From: Clostridiaceae bacterium
GTDB lineage: Bacteria > Bacillota > Clostridia > DSM-8532
DNA length: 64,000 nucleotides
Reading direction: 5' to 3'
NCBI GenBank assembly: GCA_012521105.1
Contig: JAAYNA010000084.1
Coordinates: 62,001 to 126,000, forward strand
Shown: piece after piece, positions 60,002 through 64,000 of the stretch
Layout of the letters: each line of letters starts with the position of its first letter
How positions within the stretch are numbered: position 1 is the stretch's first letter
Notes under the pieces: model-generated
What the model saw: only the letters and a program-made list of their open reading frames with translations
Database searches by the model: none
What the model was told of the DNA's origin: nothing
Program-made: the position numbers and the translations under genes

Positions 60002-61498
60002 ATGAGATACAAAAGCACACGTGGTGGACTTTTTGATATTACCTCATCAGAGGCAATAAGGATTGGTATTGCGCCGGATGGTGGGTTATTTGTTCCTAAT
60101 GAAAGAGTAAGTATTGATTTAAACTTTATCGAAAGTTTGGTTAATGTTACTTACCGGGAAAGGGCAGAGAAAATACTGTCTTTTTTTCTTACAGATTTCA
60201 GCAAAGAAGAGCTAAGTGAATGTGTGGCAAAAGCTTATGGAGAAAATTTCTCAGTACCGGAGATTGCTCCGCTTGTCCGACTTCATGAACATCTTCATAT
60301 GCTTGAACTCTGGCATGGTCCCACATGCGCTTTTAAGGATATGGCTTTGCAGATACTTCCGCATTTCATGGTGAAAGCTATTGAAAAAACAGGAGAAAAG
60401 GCAGAGATAGTTATTCTTGTAGCTACTTCAGGAGATACCGGCAAAGCAGCCCTTGAGGGTTTTGCTGATGTAGATGGAACACATATCGTTGTCTTTTATC
60501 CTAATGGTGGGGTAAGTGAAGTCCAACGGCTTCAGATGGTTACACAAACAGGTATGAATACAAATGCAGTGGCTGTAAATGGGAATTTTGACGATACTCA
60601 GACCGGTGTAAAGAGAATCTTTAACGACGAGAAAATCTGTGAAGCTCTTGGCACAAAAGGTTACAGGTTTTCTTCAGCAAATTCCATCAACTGGGGAAGG
60701 CTGGTTCCACAGATTGTATATTACTTTTCTGCTTATGCTGATCTGTTAAAAGATAAAAGTATAATACCAGGTGAAAAAATAAATTTTGTGGTTCCAACAG
60801 GAAATTTTGGTAACATTCTTGCTGCCTGGTATGCAATGAACATGGGGCTTCCTGTAAACCGCCTGATTTGCGCTTCTAATGAGAATAATGTGCTAACCGA
60901 TTTTATAATTAACGGTACCTATGACAGGCGCAGAGAATTCCATAAAACGATGTCTCCCTCAATGGATATCCTTATTTCAAGTAATTTGGAAAGGCTTTTG
61001 TATGAACTAAGCGGCAGCGATTCAAACCTTATTAAAAGCTATATGAGAGACCTTACTGAAAAGGGTTTTTACTCAGTAAATAATTCAATCAGGGAACAAG
61101 TTCAGAATGTGTTCTGGGCAGGGTTTTCCAACGACAGTGAGACTGTTGCATGCATCCGGAGTGTTTACCAGGATTACGGTTATGTATTGGATACTCATAC
61201 GGCGGTAGCCATGGATGTTTATGATAAGTATGTAATTTATACCGGGGATCTTTCTCCAACGGTTATTGTTTCCACAGCAAGCCCGTTTAAGTTTAACCAA
61301 AGCGTGGCAAAAGCACTGTTCGGTGAAGAAACCGAAGGCCTTAATGAATTCGAATTATTAAACCTGCTGTCTGAAAAAACCGGATGGAAAATACCGAAAG
61401 GTTTAAGAGATTTGGACAAAAAAGAAATACTTCATAAAACAGTATGTGATAAAGATAAAATGGGCGAAGTAGTGATGAAACTCCTTAAAATATCGTAA
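60002..61498 (+). CDS. thrC: Threonine synthase
   Basis: MRYKSTRGG, ELWHGPTCAFKDMALQILP, VATSGDTGKAALEGF, FPTGNFGN-type VVPTGNFGNILAAW. Confidence 0.96.
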   Translation: MRYKSTRGGLFDITSSEAIRIGIAPDGGLFVPNERVSIDLNFIESLVNVTYRERAEKILSFFLTDFSKEELSECVAKAYGENFSVPEIAPLVRLHEHLHMLELWHGPTCAFKDMALQILPHFMVKAIEKTGEKAEIVILVATSGDTGKAALEGFADVDGTHIVVFYPNGGVSEVQRLQMVTQTGMNTNAVAVNGNFDDTQTGVKRIFNDEKICEALGTKGYRFSSANSINWGRLVPQIVYYFSAYADLLKDKSIIPGEKINFVVPTGNFGNILAAWYAMNMGLPVNRLICASNENNVLTDFIINGTYDRRREFHKTMSPSMDILISSNLERLLYELSGSDSNLIKSYMRDLTEKGFYSVNNSIREQVQNVFWAGFSNDSETVACIRSVYQDYGYVLDTHTAVAMDVYDKYVIYTGDLSPTVIVSTASPFKFNQSVAKALFGEETEGLNEFELLNLLSEKTGWKIPKGLRDLDKKEILHKTVCDKDKMGEVVMKLLKIS

Positions 61499-61558
61499 TA
61501 TAATCTTTACGTGTTAACCGGTAAGAATAAGAGCAAAATAAAAAGGCAGGTGATTATT

Positions 61559-62521
61559 ATGCCAAATTCATCATATGATGTTACATTAGGAAGAATAATC
61601 AGTGAGTTTAAATTAGAAGAGTTAAACTATGTACCCGGGTCCCATGATATTTTAATAAAAACAGCCGATATTAACAGGCCGGGGCTACAACTTGCAGGTT
61701 TTTATGAGTATTTTGGTTCAGACAGAATTCAGCTAATCGGTACAGTGGAGATGGCATACCTGTCTTCACTTTCCTACGAGGACAGATATGCAAGCCTTTG
61801 CTCATTTTTTAACCATGATTTTCCATGTGTGATTATCGCAAGGGGAAAAGAACCTTTTCCCGAAATGATAGAACTGGCAACCGAATATGGCATACCACTT
61901 TTACGCACCGATGAAGAAACATCGAGGTTCGCAAGTTATTTGATTCTGTATTTGAATGTTGAATTGGCACCCCGCATAACAAAACATGGAGTTTTGGTGG
62001 AAGTTTATGGTGAAGGGGTCTTAATGCTTGGCGAAAGCGGTGTTGGAAAAAGTGAAACAGCGCTGGAGTTAGTAAAACGTGGCCATCGTCTTGTAGCAGA
62101 TGATGTTGTCGAAATCCGAAAGGTTTCAAACAGGACTTTGGTTGGAAGCTCGCCCGACATCATAAGGCATTTTATAGAAATCCGCGGAGTGGGTATTCTG
62201 GATGTTAAAAATCTATACGGTGTTGGCGCGGTTAAAATGACCGAAAATATTAATCTGGTTGTAAATATGGAATTATGGGATACTAATAAGCAGTATGACA
62301 GACTGGGTATTAATGATGAGTACACTGAAATTCTTGGACTTAAAATTCCATCACTCACAGTGCCTGTAAGACCAGGCAGAAACCTGGCTATTATTATAGA
62401 AGTTGCCGCAATGAATCACAGACAGAAAAAAATGGGTTATAATGCAGCAAAAGTGTTAAACCAGAGAGTGATGCAGGAAATTGAGAGAAACTCAATTAGA
62501 AATATAAACGGTGATCAATAA
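61559..62521 (+). CDS. hprK: HPr kinase/phosphorylase
   Basis: [83 protein letters not shown]. Confidence 0.96.
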   Translation: MPNSSYDVTLGRIISEFKLEELNYVPGSHDILIKTADINRPGLQLAGFYEYFGSDRIQLIGTVEMAYLSSLSYEDRYASLCSFFNHDFPCVIIARGKEPFPEMIELATEYGIPLLRTDEETSRFASYLILYLNVELAPRITKHGVLVEVYGEGVLMLGESGVGKSETALELVKRGHRLVADDVVEIRKVSNRTLVGSSPDIIRHFIEIRGVGILDVKNLYGVGAVKMTENINLVVNMELWDTNKQYDRLGINDEYTEILGLKIPSLTVPVRPGRNLAIIIEVAAMNHRQKKMGYNAAKVLNQRVMQEIERNSIRNINGDQ

Positions 62522-62553
62522 GTAGAAAACCATATTATTACGGAGTTTTCAGT

Positions 62554-63474
62554 ATGAATGATGACATGATAATTGATGTCTTGAAGGAAATGAGCCGAAT
62601 ACTTAAGGACGAGCAAATACTGTTAGACGTTCCGATGAAAGAGCACACATCCATGCGTGTGGGTGGAAAGGCAAACATGCTTGTACTTCCTTCAAGTGTT
62701 GCAGAGATTCGGGAAATAATTAAGTACCTGTGTAAAATCAATATACCATATTTTGTAATTGGAAATGGCACGAACCTGATTGTTCATGATTCGGGCTATG
62801 ATGGTGTGATAATTAAGCTTTCAGATAATTTTTCATCGGTAACGGTAAATGAAAATATTATAACAGCAAAATCAGGAGCATCTATTGTTTCTGTTTCGAA
62901 TCTGGCCTGTCATAATTCATTATCAGGTCTTGAATTTGCAGCAGGGATTCCGGGAACAGTAGGCGGATCAGTTGTAATGAATGCAGGAGCTTATGACGGA
63001 GAAATGAAGGATGTGGTTTTTGAAACCACATGCATGGACAATACAGCAAGTGTTGTCCGTCTATGCTTTGAAGAGTTGCAATTTGATTATAGAACAAGCA
63101 AAATGCAAAAAGATAATCTTGTAGTACTCGAAGTGAAGATGATGCTAAGGGAAGGAAGCAGAGACGAGATTAAGAATAAAATGAAAGAACTTAATAAACG
63201 AAGACGGGAAAAACAACCATTGAATTTCCCCAGTTCGGGCAGTATTTTTAAAAGGCCTGCAGGGTACTATGCCGGAAAGCTGATAGAAGAAGCGGGCCTT
63301 AAAGGATATAAAATTGGAGGTGCTCAGGTTTCTGATAAACATTGCGGTTTTATAATAAATACAGGAACTGCATCAGCTACTGATGTAATTGAACTGATTG
63401 AACTGGTTAAAAAGAGAGTTTTTGAAGCTTCCGGTGTAATGTTACAGCAGGAAGTTAAAATACTGGGAGGATAA
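62554..63474 (+). CDS. murB: UDP-N-acetylmuramate dehydrogenase
   Basis: PMKEHTSMRVGGKANMLVLP, VIGNGTNLIVHDSGYDGVIIKL, AGIPGTVGGSVVMNAGAYDGEM, NFPSSGSIFKRP. Confidence 0.96.
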   Translation: MNDDMIIDVLKEMSRILKDEQILLDVPMKEHTSMRVGGKANMLVLPSSVAEIREIIKYLCKINIPYFVIGNGTNLIVHDSGYDGVIIKLSDNFSSVTVNENIITAKSGASIVSVSNLACHNSLSGLEFAAGIPGTVGGSVVMNAGAYDGEMKDVVFETTCMDNTASVVRLCFEELQFDYRTSKMQKDNLVVLEVKMMLREGSRDEIKNKMKELNKRRREKQPLNFPSSGSIFKRPAGYYAGKLIEEAGLKGYKIGGAQVSDKHCGFIINTGTASATDVIELIELVKKRVFEASGVMLQQEVKILGG

Positions 63475-63477
63475 ACG

Positions 63478-64000
63478 GTGGAGTTTTTAATTATTACCGG
63501 TATGTCGGGGGCAGGTAAAAGCCTTTGTGTAAAATATTTTGAAGATATTGGATATTTTTGCGTGGATAACCTTCCACCTTCGCTGATACCGAAGTTTGCC
63601 GAGATATGCCTTCAGGGACAGAATAAAATGGATAAGATAGCACTTATCATGGATATACGGGGTGGTTCGCTGTTTCTGGAATTGTTTCCCGCCCTTGAAT
63701 CCCTTGCTGCTTACGGTATATCTTATAAGATCCTGTTCCTCGAGTCACAGGATAATGTTTTGGTAAAAAGATTCAAAGAAACCCGAAGGATGCACCCACT
63801 GTCGCCCGAGGGACGTATTTTGGACGGGATAAAGGAAGAGAGGCGTATTCTGCAGGCAGTAAAGGAAAAAGCACATTACATCATTGATACATCAAACTTT
63901 ACCCCAAGACAGCTTAAACAGGAAATTCTGAATCTATTTGTGGAAGGAAAACCTTTTTCAGGACTTATCATAAATGTAATTTCCTTTGGTTTTAAGTATG
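63478..64000 (+). CDS. rapZ: RapZ/YvcJ-type nucleotide-binding protein, 3' end beyond the window
   Basis: GTG start; VEFLIITGMSGAGKSLCVKYFEDIGYFCVDNLPPSLIPKFAEI...; murB-adjacent; not in the ORF track. Confidence 0.92.
   Translation, partial: MEFLIITGMSGAGKSLCVKYFEDIGYFCVDNLPPSLIPKFAEICLQGQNKMDKIALIMDIRGGSLFLELFPALESLAAYGISYKILFLESQDNVLVKRFKETRRMHPLSPEGRILDGIKEERRILQAVKEKAHYIIDTSNFTPRQLKQEILNLFVEGKPFSGLIINVISFGFKY

Overview
This 64 kb window looks like an ordinary chromosomal stretch of a low-GC, spore-forming, anaerobic Firmicute (Clostridia-like; inferred from spore-coat genes, PFOR, the uppS-cdsA-dxr-rseP-ispG order and codon usage). No phage, IS element or CRISPR array was recognised. 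From left to right it contains: a sulfur amino-acid block (metA end, two Rrf2 regulators, metY, cysK); small spore-coat genes and tRNA-Pro; PFOR; a sugar ABC transporter/LacI/GH65/beta-PGM/LacI/GH31 locus in which GH65, the second LacI and GH31 are all disrupted; a GuaA whose glutaminase domain is degenerate; satD/DUF3307, an acyltransferase and an acetylxylan esterase; a two-component system; a Tad/Flp-type pilus cluster with no motor ATPase gene in view; the uppS-cdsA-dxr-rseP-ispG operon; CIRCE-htpG; tRNA-Tyr; an envelope glycosylation block with two divergent large GT-C-like membrane proteins; and thrC, hprK, murB and partial rapZ. The observations most worth follow-up are: (1) two tandem Rrf2 regulators next to cysK that both end in an aromatic-X-Ile tail resembling the CysK-binding tail of serine acetyltransferase/CymR, with a recurring ATTATTACATA motif in the intergenic regions; (2) GuaA with Cys kept but His->Gln and SGGP/SHGD motifs lost; (3) a Tad-like cluster without ATPase, with a 1087-aa coiled-coil protein carrying a prepilin-like N-terminus; (4) the multiply disrupted disaccharide locus. 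All product names come from reading the protein sequence; no database search was run.
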